Of a DNA stretch of 51,795 nt, positions 16,925-25,268 are shown piece by piece; within the stretch, counting starts at the first letter, position 1, and every line of letters starts with the position of its first letter. The stretch spans positions 1-51,795 of the forward strand of contig CAYUIQ010000026.1 of assembly GCA_964444795.1 (NCBI GenBank), in the 5' to 3' direction. The translations under genes were made by a program, and so were the position numbers. The notes beneath the pieces were generated by a model. That model was not told the DNA's origin, did not search any database, and worked only from the letters and a program-made list of their open reading frames with translations. The stretch comes from JABMRP01 sp964444795 (GTDB taxonomy: Bacteria > Planctomycetota > Planctomycetia > Pirellulales > Thermoguttaceae).

Positions 16925-18055
16925 ATGCCCACCCCCCCATCGACCGCTTCCCGGTTGCGTCAACCCGGCCATGCCTCGCCAGGGGAATCGTTGCCCAAGC
17001 AGGGCTCGTCGGCGCGATCCCCCGCCGCGGCCGCCGATCTCCCATGCCAGACGACCCGCGTCGATCCGGTGGCGCCTGTTTTGCAGCTTCTGCGGACACG
17101 TATCCAGCGCGACTACAATACACGTGCGGGCAAAGCCTTCCTCGACCAACTCGACCGGTCGGCTTGCGCGGCCCGTGCCGATGGCAATGAGCGGCTGACC
17201 GACGCGTTGACTGCCACGGCCGCGGATTTTCGGAAAATCCACGACAGCCCCCTCGACATCGACCAGGGTGTGTTGTCGATCGTTGGGAGGCGATTGGGCG
17301 TGGAATTCCGGCCGCCGCCCAGCTCGACACCCGCCGAAGGCAAGCCAGCGCGGTGTTCGGCACCCGCTGCCGACGTCGCGCCGGCCGACCTGGGCGGATG
17401 CCTCAGGGCATGTTGTGAAGAGGCCTCCGCCCTGTTCGTTGCGGCCGAATTGCTGCGGAACCTGCACTCCCGAATGGCGGCCACCGGAAAGCTCGGCAAG
17501 TTGGTCGAGGAAATGGGGCAGCTCAATCGGGATCTGACCGAAAGTACGCGTCGACTGCGGAAGAACACTGCCGAGCTGATGCTCCTGCCCAGCGTGTCAG
17601 CCGCGCCGCCGCGGCGTCGTCCGGCGGAGTTGCTTCGGGGATTGGCAGTCCGTCAGGCGAACCAGACCTACATGTTCCCCGCCGAGAACGTGGTGAAACT
17701 GGTCCGCTTTCAGCCGGCCGAATTGAAAACGGTCCACGGACGACGGGTCGCCACCAACAGCGTCGAGGCCTATTCGGCGATCGGCCTGGGTCGGGTGTTG
17801 GGGCTGGAAGTCCCTCCCGAGAGCGCATGCCAACCCCGCAACGGCGTCGTTGTGCGGTGCGAACAGGGCAGCCTGTGCCTTCTGGTCGACGAAGTCGTCG
17901 GCCACTGCGAGGCGGTTGCCGTCGCGCTGGACGGCATTCTTCCGGAGAAACTCCTGCCTTGTGGCCGCCATATTTCGGGGGTTGCCCGGGTCGACGGAGG
18001 GGTTGCGCTGGTATTGAGCGTGCCCGACATCTTTTCCGCAATGTCGACTATTTAA
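16925..18055 (+). CDS. CheA/CheW-like protein lacking a kinase domain
   Basis: This 376-residue protein starts with a low-complexity stretch and a helical part. Residues ~178-225 (MAATGKLGKLVEEMGQLNRD, then RLRKNTAELMLLP) look like the CheA P3 dimerisation hairpin with its KLDRLMN- and LR-x-VP-like sequence. They run straight into a CheW/P5 domain (~236-372): QTYMFPAENVVKLVRFQP, GSLCLLVDEVVGHCEAV, ISGVARVDGGVALVLSVPDIF. The histidine-kinase ATPase (P4, N/G boxes) that should lie between P3 and P5 is absent, and so is an HPt domain. An HPt-only gene is divergent at 16598. It may be a coupling or scaffold protein derived from CheA. The start is uncertain because there is no clear ribosome-binding site. 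Confidence 0.65.
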   Translation: MPTPPSTASRLRQPGHASPGESLPKQGSSARSPAAAADLPCQTTRVDPVAPVLQLLRTRIQRDYNTRAGKAFLDQLDRSACAARADGNERLTDALTATAADFRKIHDSPLDIDQGVLSIVGRRLGVEFRPPPSSTPAEGKPARCSAPAADVAPADLGGCLRACCEEASALFVAAELLRNLHSRMAATGKLGKLVEEMGQLNRDLTESTRRLRKNTAELMLLPSVSAAPPRRRPAELLRGLAVRQANQTYMFPAENVVKLVRFQPAELKTVHGRRVATNSVEAYSAIGLGRVLGLEVPPESACQPRNGVVVRCEQGSLCLLVDEVVGHCEAVAVALDGILPEKLLPCGRHISGVARVDGGVALVLSVPDIFSAMSTI

Positions 18056-18282
18056 GTCGTCAATCAGTCGATTCTCGGCAGATCTGGCAGCTATAGCCGG
18101 CAAAATCCCGATGTCTGTTACGACCAGACCCAGGAATTTGCGTGCTATGGCGGAAATGGGTTGTCTAGCTAAGTTTCTGCCGGGAGACCGACGATAGCAT
18201 TCGTTAGATTGGACCCAGTATCCGCATATACCCTGTTTTGCTTTGGTATCCCACTCTGTTTTCCTTACAAGGAGCGTTGCCC

Positions 18283-19253
18283 ATGAACCGTCGTATCCTC
18301 CTCTCGGCGTTGACCGCAGTTGCCGTATTCACTGCGGTTAGCGTGTCCACAGCCGACGCCGGTCTGTTCGACCGGATGCGAGGCGGCTGCCAGCCCGAGT
18401 GCTGCGAGCCCGAGTGTTGCGAGCCCGCCTGCTGCGAGCCGGCGGCCTGCGAACCCGCTTGCGAGCCGGAATGCTGTGATCCCTGCGATCCCTGCGATCC
18501 GTGCGCCAAGCCGCGTCGCGGACTGCTGAAGCGGCTTTTCAGCCGCAGCAATGCATGCTGCGACCCGTGCTGCGAAGTCGAAGCTTGTGAGCCCGTCGAA
18601 GCTTGTGAGCCGGTTGCAGTTTGCGAGCCGGCCTGTGAGCCCGAGTGCTGCGATCCCTGCGATCCCTGTGGCAAGAAGCGTCGCGGTTTGTTCCGCGGGC
18701 TGTTCAATCGCGGCAACTGCTGCCCCGACCCTTGCTGCGAAGTCGAAGCTTGCGAGCCGGTCGAAGCATGTGAGCCGGTCGCCGTTTGCGAGCCCGCTTG
18801 CGAGCCCGAGTGCTGCGATCCCTGCGATCCCTGTGGCAAGAAGCGTCGCGGTTTGTNNNNNNNNNNNNNNNNNNNNNNNNNNNNNNNNNNNNNNNNNNNN
18901 NNNNNNNNNNNNNNNNNNNNNNNNNNNNNNNNNNNNNNNNNNNNNNNNNNNNNNNNGAGCCCGAGTGCTGCGATCCCTGCGATCCCTGTGGCAAGAAGCG
19001 TCGCGGTTTGTTCCGCGGGCTGTTCAATCGCGGCAACTGCTGCCCCGATCCCTGCTGCGAAGTTGAAGCTTGTGAGCCCGTCGAGGTTTGCGAGCCGGCC
19101 TGTGAGCCCGAGTGCTGCGATCCTTGCGATCCCTGCGGCAAGCCGCGTCGTGGTCTGTTCCGTGGGCTGTTCAATCGCGGCAACTGCTGCCCCGATCCCT
19201 GCTGCGATCCGTGCGCAGAAGTTGAAGCTTGCACGCCCGCTTGCGGCTGCTAG
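18283..19253 (+). CDS. Secreted Cys-rich repeat protein 2 (interrupted by a 100-N assembly gap)
   Basis: The ATG has AAGGAG 8 bases upstream. The signal peptide (MNRRILLSALTAVAVFTAVSVSTADA) is followed by GLFDRMRGG. The mature chain is made of ~55-residue repeats, each a basic amphipathic block (KKRRGLFRGLFNRGN) plus a Cys-rich acidic block (CCPDPCCEVEACEPVEACEP, then CEPECCDPCDPCG). The DNA repeat is 165 bp (18637 to 18802). After the gap a shorter 147-bp unit is seen (18957 to 19104). The reading frame before and after the N run differs, as expected for a gap of arbitrary length in a collapsed repeat, so the true copy number is unknown and a frameshift is not implied. It is a paralogue of the gene at 9164. 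A weak TATACC -10 lies at 18227. It probably sits in the envelope or is secreted. Confidence 0.8.
18857..18956. other. Assembly gap (100 N) inside a tandem repeat
   Basis: Exactly 100 N replace sequence in the 165-bp tandem repeat of the Cys-rich gene. The flanks on both sides continue the same repeat, so the assembler probably failed to resolve copy number. Confidence 0.95.
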
Positions 19254-19304
19254 AACGAAGCTCCCGAGAGAGAATTCTCTCGAAGAATCTCCGATGCAAT
19301 GAAA

Positions 19305-19347
19305 CGAGCGGCCGGATGCACCATTGGCACCCGGCCGCTCGATTTTC
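19305..19347. terminator. Bidirectional intrinsic terminator between Cys-rich gene 2 and cysK
   Basis: The 11-base perfect stem CGAGCGGCCGG (19305-19315) / CCGGCCGCTCG (19331-19341) is followed by ATTTTCTT on the plus strand and TTTCATT on the minus strand. It fits both convergent genes. Confidence 0.75.
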
Positions 19348-19373
19348 TTGACGCGAGGAGAATCACCCGCGGA

Positions 19374-20333
19374 CTATTCGGGAAAGAGCTTGGTGGACAA
19401 GTAGCGTTCGCCCAGGTCGGGCAGCACGACGACGACCGTTTTGCCCTGGTTTTCCGGACGCCGGGCAACTTGCACCGCGGCCCAGGCCGCCGCGCCCGAG
19501 CTGATCCCGCACATCAGCCCTTCGAGCTTGGCCAGTTTTCGCCCCGTTTCCACGGCGTCTTCGTCCCGTACCTGAACCACGTCGTCGATCACGTCGACGT
19601 TGAGCACGTCGGGGATAAACCCGGCGCCGATGCCCTGGATTGTGTGTTTACCCGGTTTGAGATCTTCACCGGCTCGCCGCTGTGTAAGGACCGGGCTGTT
19701 GGCCGGTTCGACGGCCACCATCTGGACTTCCGGTTTCCGCTCCTTGAGCGCTTCGCCAACGCCGGTAATCGTGCCGCCCGTGCCCACCCCCGCGACCACG
19801 ATATCGACGCCGCCGTCGGTGTCGCGCCAGATCTCCTCGGCCGTGGTCCGGCGATGGATTTCCGGATTGGCCGGGTTCTTGAATTGCTGGGGCATGAAAT
19901 AGTGGGCGTTGGCCGAAAGCAGTGCCTCGGCCTCGCGTACCGCGCCGGGCATCCCCTCGGCCGCCGGTGTGAGCACCAGATCCGCTCCCAAGGCCTTGAG
20001 CATGCGCCGCCGTTCGAGGCTCATGCTCTCGGGCATCGTCACCATCAGCTTGTAGCCGCGCGACGCGCAGACGTAGGCCAGCCCGATGCCCGTGTTGCCG
20101 CTGGTCGGTTCGATGATGACCGTGTCGTCTCGAATCAATCCGTCCCGCTCCGCCGCGTCGATCATCGACCGCGCGATGCGATCCTTGACGCTCCACAACG
20201 GGTTGAGGTTCTCCATTTTCCCAAACACCTCGGCCACACACCCCTCGGTCACGCGGCGAAATCGGACCAACGGCGTGTTGCCGACGCATTGGGTGATATC
20301 CGACCGCGTCCGGTCAGCAGAATTAGCGCACAT
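19374..20333 (-). CDS. cysK: Cysteine synthase A (O-acetylserine sulfhydrylase)
   Basis: This 319-residue PLP enzyme makes cysteine from O-acetylserine and sulfide. Motifs: NPLWSVKDR with PLP-lysine Lys50, EPTSGNTGIGLA (~75-86), the phosphate-binding GVGTGGTITGVG and CGISSGAA near the C-terminus. Two ATGs lie in frame, at 20339 and 20333. AAAGGA abuts the first but is 6 bases from the second, so 20333 is preferred. A near-consensus promoter lies about 110 bases upstream (20448-20476). The gene converges on Cys-rich repeat gene 2 across a shared terminator. The neighbouring demand for cysteine makes the pairing suggestive, but there is no operon link. Confidence 0.93.
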   Translation of the reverse strand: MCANSADRTRSDITQCVGNTPLVRFRRVTEGCVAEVFGKMENLNPLWSVKDRIARSMIDAAERDGLIRDDTVIIEPTSGNTGIGLAYVCASRGYKLMVTMPESMSLERRRMLKALGADLVLTPAAEGMPGAVREAEALLSANAHYFMPQQFKNPANPEIHRRTTAEEIWRDTDGGVDIVVAGVGTGGTITGVGEALKERKPEVQMVAVEPANSPVLTQRRAGEDLKPGKHTIQGIGAGFIPDVLNVDVIDDVVQVRDEDAVETGRKLAKLEGLMCGISSGAAAWAAVQVARRPENQGKTVVVVLPDLGERYLSTKLFPE

Positions 20334-20447
20334 GGGCATTCCTTTCGTGGGACGAGGGGCACCTGAGGCCCTTTATTCGAGGGGTTTGCGTGAACGAGCG
20401 GCCGTCCACGCTGCATAATCGACCTGCATATCCCCATCGGCGGCAGA

Positions 20448-20476
20448 ATTATAAGTATTCAGCCAAAGATAGTCAA
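20448..20476 (-). promoter_or_regulatory. Near-consensus sigma-70 promoter of cysK
   Basis: The minus strand reads TTGACT (20471-20476), exactly 17 bases, then a perfect TATAAT (20448-20453). The predicted leader is about 100 bases. It contains a weak GGGC/GCCC stem but no riboswitch class that I recognise. Confidence 0.8.
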
Positions 20477-20905
20477 CTAGCTAATCCCACTGGTGTGCTT
20501 TCGTGTCGTTCGGTAGGAACCAGAGTCTTCAGCCGCCCATGGGACCCCTTTCCGCCAACCACGGTTGTGAGAAGGAATTAGAGCATCGACACCCACCTTA
20601 AGAGGTATGGTGTCGCAACGCGTTTTGTCGTCCAGGAAGAGAAATTTCTTGCAGTTCCTCCTGATGCTGTGTATGCTGTAGCCCAGCGAGGGGTTCCGAC
20701 TCGAGCGTGTCGGCAATGCTATCCGGTTGCCGGCTTCCTTGTCTGCTTGTGTCGGAGGGATCTTTTCACGCGCTTGTCGAAAATGGTTGGCAGACTCCAA
20801 ATCACCCGTATCTGGACTGGCCCCGGCGTCCGGATGGCACGCACCTGGAACCGGCCGTATCGCATACCTTAATCCTCGACAGTTGACCGACGAAGGAGGC
20901 ACGCA
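20477..20905. other. Intergenic region between cysK and the PEP-CTERM gene
   Basis: No gene is seen. A hairpin with stem CGACACC/GGTGTCG lies at 20587-20615. A weak plus-strand promoter is TTGCAG (20649-20654), 17 bases, TATGCT (20672-20677), which could serve the gene at 20906. Confidence 0.35.
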
Positions 20906-22570
20906 ATGGCACACATCCTGCGGCTGGCGGTGATCGTTTTGGCTGCCGTGGTTCTTCTGTCCGCTTCGGTTCGAGCGCCGGCGGCGGCGATTGTGTGGGA
21001 ACCGGTGCAGAGCACCTCGGGCCCCGGCGACATCCTCACGACCGGCACGGTGGTCGAGGCCGTCAACGCCAGGAATAGCAACTCAGGTTTCGTCACGGTC
21101 AACGGCGTGACGTTCCGCAACAGTAATGCGTTACTGTCGCAGAACGGGGGTAACGATATGCTCGCTGGGAACTCGACGGGCGACACCGACATGGACACGT
21201 TCTTGAACCGGTTGGACTACGGCGGCGGCACGTCTACGTCGGTCAATATCGGCGGCGGCCTGCTGACCGTCGGCAATCCGTACCAGGTGCAGGTCTTCTT
21301 CACCGACCTGCGCGGTTGCTGCAACGGACGCACAATGACTTTCGGTGACAGCCAGCCGACGGAAAGCACGGTCGACGTTCACGCCAGCCAGGGCGGCTTC
21401 GGGCAGTACGGCGTGGGCACGTTCACCGCCGACGCCTCCTCCCAGGACCTCACGCTGGTGACCAACGGTTTCGGCAACGCCCACATTACGGGCTACCAGA
21501 TCCGCGATCTGACTCCGGCACCGATCACGGCCAACCTTCAGGCGAACTGGAAACTCGACGAGACCGGCGGTACCGCGGCGGTCGACTCGGCCGACGGCCA
21601 CGACGGCACGATCACCAATGCCATCGTCGATCAACCGGGAATCGTCGGCAACAACCGCGCCTACGAGTTTCGCGGAGCTGGCGGCTCGAACAACGGCAGC
21701 AACGATCGGGTGGTCGTCGATGACGGCTTCTTTTTGGACGACTACAACCGGCTGACGATCACCGCCTGGATCAACCCCGACACGCTGGACGGCCAAGTCG
21801 GTCACGGCGGTGCAAACGGCGCCACGGGGCGGGCGATCATTGAGGGCAAGGGGAATCGCGACGCCCTGGCCTTCCAGGTCGGCGACGAAGACGACATCTA
21901 TGGCTTCCTCCGCTTTGGCGACAACTCGGGCACGACCTTGGAGTTGCGCACCAACGACGGGCCAGTGGTCACCGGCGAGTGGCAACACGTGGCGATGACC
22001 TACTCGGCCAAGCCCGACACCGGCGGCGTGATGCAGTTATTTGTCAACGGGCAACAGGTGGCCCAAGGCTCGCATAACAACGCCAACAACACGATCGACG
22101 TCAACGACACCGTGGACAACCTGCTGCTGGGCGTCTATTCAGGCAACGCGGCAGGCAGCAGCGGTATCCGCAACCGCTTCGATGGCCTAATGGACGACTT
22201 GGGCCTTTGGGGCGGCACCAACTCGGAGTACATCCCCGGCCCCGTCGAGATCGCCGCCATCCACGCCATGGGCAGGTTCGAGGGCCTGACCTTGGATGAC
22301 CCGCAACTCGACGAATTCCTCGTCGCATTCAATGCCGGAGAGGGCAACTCCGCGATGGTCGGCGACGGCACGTGGATGTACTCGGCCAACCTGAGCGCCG
22401 GCAGCGACCTGGGCGCCTTTGGCGGCGATGGCGGTCCCGGCTCCTTCGTCGTGCTGGACGACGCCGGCAACGGCATGATCCTGGCGGCCGTTCCCGAGCC
22501 CTCCACGCTCGCTCTGGCTGCCCTCGCTCTGATGGGGCTGGCAATGGCCGGTCGCCGGAGGCGCGGGTGA
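20906..22570 (+). CDS. PEP-CTERM exported protein with LamG domain
   Basis: This 554-residue protein has a signal peptide (ILRLAVIVLAAVVLLSASVRAPAAA), an N-terminal domain of unknown type (~30-205) and a LamG/concanavalin-like sandwich (~214-431; NWKLDETGG, ITAWINPDTLDG, GEWQHVAMTYS, LFVNGQQVA). The C-terminal sorting tail has the PEP motif VPEPST, a hydrophobic helix (LALAALALMGLAMA) and GRRRRG. Such tails are recognised by an exosortase, which removes them during export; no exosortase gene is in this window. LamG domains often bind sugars. AAGGAGG lies just upstream of the ATG, and a strong terminator follows (22600-22634), so it is a single gene. Confidence 0.85.
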   Translation: MAHILRLAVIVLAAVVLLSASVRAPAAAIVWEPVQSTSGPGDILTTGTVVEAVNARNSNSGFVTVNGVTFRNSNALLSQNGGNDMLAGNSTGDTDMDTFLNRLDYGGGTSTSVNIGGGLLTVGNPYQVQVFFTDLRGCCNGRTMTFGDSQPTESTVDVHASQGGFGQYGVGTFTADASSQDLTLVTNGFGNAHITGYQIRDLTPAPITANLQANWKLDETGGTAAVDSADGHDGTITNAIVDQPGIVGNNRAYEFRGAGGSNNGSNDRVVVDDGFFLDDYNRLTITAWINPDTLDGQVGHGGANGATGRAIIEGKGNRDALAFQVGDEDDIYGFLRFGDNSGTTLELRTNDGPVVTGEWQHVAMTYSAKPDTGGVMQLFVNGQQVAQGSHNNANNTIDVNDTVDNLLLGVYSGNAAGSSGIRNRFDGLMDDLGLWGGTNSEYIPGPVEIAAIHAMGRFEGLTLDDPQLDEFLVAFNAGEGNSAMVGDGTWMYSANLSAGSDLGAFGGDGGPGSFVVLDDAGNGMILAAVPEPSTLALAALALMGLAMAGRRRRG

Positions 22571-22599
22571 AAGCGATCCCCACATGTTGAGACAACCGG

Positions 22600-22634
22600 A
22601 GCCCCGCCGGTCGATCCGCCCGGCGGGGCTTTTC
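22600..22634 (+). terminator. Intrinsic terminator after the LamG/PEP-CTERM gene
   Basis: The perfect 11-base stem AGCCCCGCCGG (22600-22610) / CCGGCGGGGCT (22620-22630) is followed by TTTCC, making a run of four T with the stem's last base. Confidence 0.8.
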
Positions 22635-22764
22635 CGTGGTTGGACTTTGGCGAACCGATGTTCGGGGATGACGGCTGAACCCCCGAGGCAGAAGATTGAC
22701 AACCGGCTTGCGCCGCAAGACAATCGGGTTGCTGGATGCCCCCTAAGTTCTTGGAGAAACGGCC

Positions 22765-23700
22765 ATGCGTCGAACCGTTATCGTGGTTTTCGCCTTCTCG
22801 ATGCTATCGCTACTTGGCCAATACGTCTTGCGCCCGGCCTGTTGTCGCGCCGACGACGGGCGGTCGGGACACGCGATCTGTCGGTGCGAGGACGAACCGG
22901 CCGAACATCTTCGGCCGGTCGGCGTCGAGGACCGGGATCAGATGCGACGCCTGATTCGCGAAGGAGCAGAGCTGATCGACAAGGATCGGGTTGTCGACAT
23001 GGCCGTGCTGGTCGAGCAACTCAAACGGACCCGATGCCAACTGGACCTTCCCTCGACCGAACCGATCGCCGAGGGGCCGGTCGACGTCTATGCCAAGGCC
23101 AGGCATTCGGTGGTCATCGTTGCCGGGCTCTACAAGTGCGACAAGTGTACCGGCTGGCACGCCACCACGGCCACGGGGTTCGTTATCGCGTCGTCCGGCG
23201 CCGTGGTCACCAACTACCACGTCATCAACAACCCGGAGAAGAAAGCCATGGTCGTGATGACCAGCAATTGGCGGGTGCTTCCCGTGGCGGAAGTGCTGGC
23301 GGCAAGCCGTGCCGACGATCTGGCCATCGTGCGGATCGACGCCAAGGACCTCTCGCCGCTGCCCGTGGCGTCATCGCCGGCGCCCATCGGCTCGCCGGTC
23401 AACGTCATCAGCCACCCCGCCGGCCGATTCTACTACTACACCACCGGGAGCGTCGCCCGGTACATGAAGGTCCGCTCGGCCATGCGGCAGGCCGATACGA
23501 TGCTGATTACGGCCGACTTCGCCCGGGGCTCCAGCGGCGCGCCGGTGTTGGACAACGGGGGTCGCGTCGCCGGGATTGTGGCCAGCACGAATTCCATCTA
23601 CTACACCGAGACCGACGGCGAGCAGAAGAACCTGCAGATGGTTTTCAAGGTGACGATTCCGTCAAAGAGCCTGCGGAAGCTTGTTGAATCGAAGGAGTAG
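22765..23700 (+). CDS. Exported trypsin-like serine protease (S1/S1C type)
   Basis: This 311-residue protein has a signal peptide (TVIVVFAFSMLSLLGQYVL), a helical pro-region and a chymotrypsin-fold domain. The triad is complete: His152 in TNYHVI, Asp185 in ADDLAIV and Ser257 in GSSGAPV. There is no PDZ domain, unlike DegP/HtrA. A CDKC motif (YKCDKCTGWH) near the domain start may form a disulfide or bind metal. It probably cleaves proteins in the periplasm or outside the cell. The stop is 3 bases from the next ATG, and the next gene's GAAGGAG lies across this stop, so the two genes are co-transcribed. Confidence 0.85.
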   Translation: MRRTVIVVFAFSMLSLLGQYVLRPACCRADDGRSGHAICRCEDEPAEHLRPVGVEDRDQMRRLIREGAELIDKDRVVDMAVLVEQLKRTRCQLDLPSTEPIAEGPVDVYAKARHSVVIVAGLYKCDKCTGWHATTATGFVIASSGAVVTNYHVINNPEKKAMVVMTSNWRVLPVAEVLAASRADDLAIVRIDAKDLSPLPVASSPAPIGSPVNVISHPAGRFYYYTTGSVARYMKVRSAMRQADTMLITADFARGSSGAPVLDNGGRVAGIVASTNSIYYTETDGEQKNLQMVFKVTIPSKSLRKLVESKE

Positions 23701-23703
23701 CGC

Positions 23704-24825
23704 ATGTCCGTCTGGAAGCGGTTTTGCACGAGAATCGGCCGGAGAACACGCTTCTCCGGCAAGCCGGGCCGGCGCGAAGTGCTCGGCACCTTGGGCTCGC
23801 TGCCGGTGTTGGGAATGTTGGGTGGCTCGGCATCCGAGGCACGCGCCGACGACAAGGTCGACGCGGTCACCGGGCCCACCTTCGTCACCCGGTCGGACAA
23901 ACAGGCCTACCAGCGGCTGAAGAACCTCGATCTCGACGATCCCCAGGTCGTCGCCCGGGGCAAAGAAATGCCGGTGGGCAAGATCGGCAACCTCTCGGTC
24001 GGCCGGCTGATCAGCGGCAGTAATCTGATCAGCATGAACATGCACGCGCGCGATCTCGACTACGTTACCACCTTGGCGGCTCATTACAACACCGAGGAAC
24101 GCATCTTCATGACGCTGAAGCGATGCGAGGAACTCGGCGCCAATACGATCGTGCTGAAGAACCACAATTTCCGGCGTTTCCGCTTGTCGAAGTACTGGGA
24201 CGAGTGGGGCGGCAAGATGAAATGGATCGCCGACGTGATCACCACCGACATCGACAAGTACGAGCGGCTGCTGGTCGAGCATCTCGAGTTGGGCGCGTCG
24301 GCGGCCTATCTGTGGGGCGGGGCCAGCGACATCTGGTACGATCGGAAGCAGCAGGGCCATATCGTCAAGGCCTTCGAGATCATGAAGAAGTATGATGTGC
24401 CCGTCGGCATCGGCGCCCATCGGCTGGAGCCGATCGCCTTCTGCGAAAAGGAAGGGATCGTGCCCGACTTCTACATCAAGACGCTGCACCACGACCGCTA
24501 CTGGTCGGCCCATCCCAAAGAGAATCGGCGGTACATGGAGATGTTCGAGCGGGAGTCTCCCGATCATGCCCAGTACCACGACAACATGTTCTGCCACGAC
24601 CACGCGGAGACGGTGGCCTTCATGCAGGACGTGAAAGTGCCCTGGATCGCCTTCAAGATCCTCGCCGCGGGAGCCATTCCTCCGAAGGATGGGTTCCAGT
24701 ACGCGTTTGACAGCGGCGCCGATTTCGTCTGCGTGGGCATGTTCGACTTTCAGGTCGAAGCCGACGCGGAACTGACCCGCCAGAGCGTCGCCGGGGCCAA
24801 AGACCGCCGTCGCCCCTGGGTGTGA
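23704..24825 (+). CDS. Tat-signal TIM-barrel-like protein of unknown function
   Basis: This 373-residue protein has a twin-arginine-like signal (GRREVLGTLGSLPVLGMLGG, cleavage near ASEARA). The rest is consistent with a TIM barrel of the aldo-keto reductase or xylose-isomerase-like kind: VGKIGNLSVGRLISGSNLI, HYNTEERIFMTLKRCEELGANTIVL, YDVPVGIGAHRLEP, PWIAFKILAAGAIPP, GADFVCVGMFDFQV. This layout recurs in planctomycete exported proteins, but no reaction can be assigned. It is translationally close (3 bases) to the serine protease gene. No terminator is obvious downstream. Confidence 0.65.
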   Translation: MSVWKRFCTRIGRRTRFSGKPGRREVLGTLGSLPVLGMLGGSASEARADDKVDAVTGPTFVTRSDKQAYQRLKNLDLDDPQVVARGKEMPVGKIGNLSVGRLISGSNLISMNMHARDLDYVTTLAAHYNTEERIFMTLKRCEELGANTIVLKNHNFRRFRLSKYWDEWGGKMKWIADVITTDIDKYERLLVEHLELGASAAYLWGGASDIWYDRKQQGHIVKAFEIMKKYDVPVGIGAHRLEPIAFCEKEGIVPDFYIKTLHHDRYWSAHPKENRRYMEMFERESPDHAQYHDNMFCHDHAETVAFMQDVKVPWIAFKILAAGAIPPKDGFQYAFDSGADFVCVGMFDFQVEADAELTRQSVAGAKDRRRPWV

Positions 24826-25268
24826 GGTGCCGCTGCCCGCCGACTTTTACCCCCCCAGGTGCGGTAGTTCTGATGCGGTAAAACCAACCGCAAGATGGGG
24901 TGTTTTCGGCTTTCGACAAGCGATTTCCAGTTATCTGGTCTACAAATCGTTGCGGGGAACCGAGCCACCGATTACACTGAAAGCAGTGTAAGAATAGGCG
25001 AGCTATCCTGATTGCGGTAAATAGTGGCAATACTCGGGGGGGTATCCTGCCTGTAAGCCACACCTCCCCAAGATTCCTGCAACCGGATGCTCCGGACGTT
25101 TTTTGATGAATCCTGCATACATTTGACACCCGCGTCCGAGTTCTCTCGATGTCGAACACCGGTTGTTCCACGTGTTTCGACCGCTCGGGTTAACGTTGCC
25201 GCGCACAAGCGTACGCTTGGCAATCGGCCACGAATCTCGGCGTATTAAACCACCTAGGGAGAAAAACT
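24826..25268. other. Intergenic region before the giant LamG gene
   Basis: No gene is seen. Notable items are a perfect 8-bp hairpin TTACACTG-AAAG-CAGTGTAA (24972-24991), three copies of the heptamer TGCGGTA (24860, 24874, 25013), a near-palindrome GAACA-CCGGT-TGTTC near 25153 and an isolated consensus -35 TTGACA (25123-25128) with only a weak -10 after it. Confidence 0.4.

Noticed and set aside
18786..19253. Apparent frameshift in Cys-rich gene 2
   Set aside because: The frame changes only across a 100-N placeholder, whose length is arbitrary, so no real frameshift can be inferred.
25139..25157. LexA-type box near CGAACACCGGTTG
   Set aside because: It is one mismatch from the GAAC-N4-GTTC form, and the downstream gene is a surface protein, not an SOS gene; a chance match is likely.
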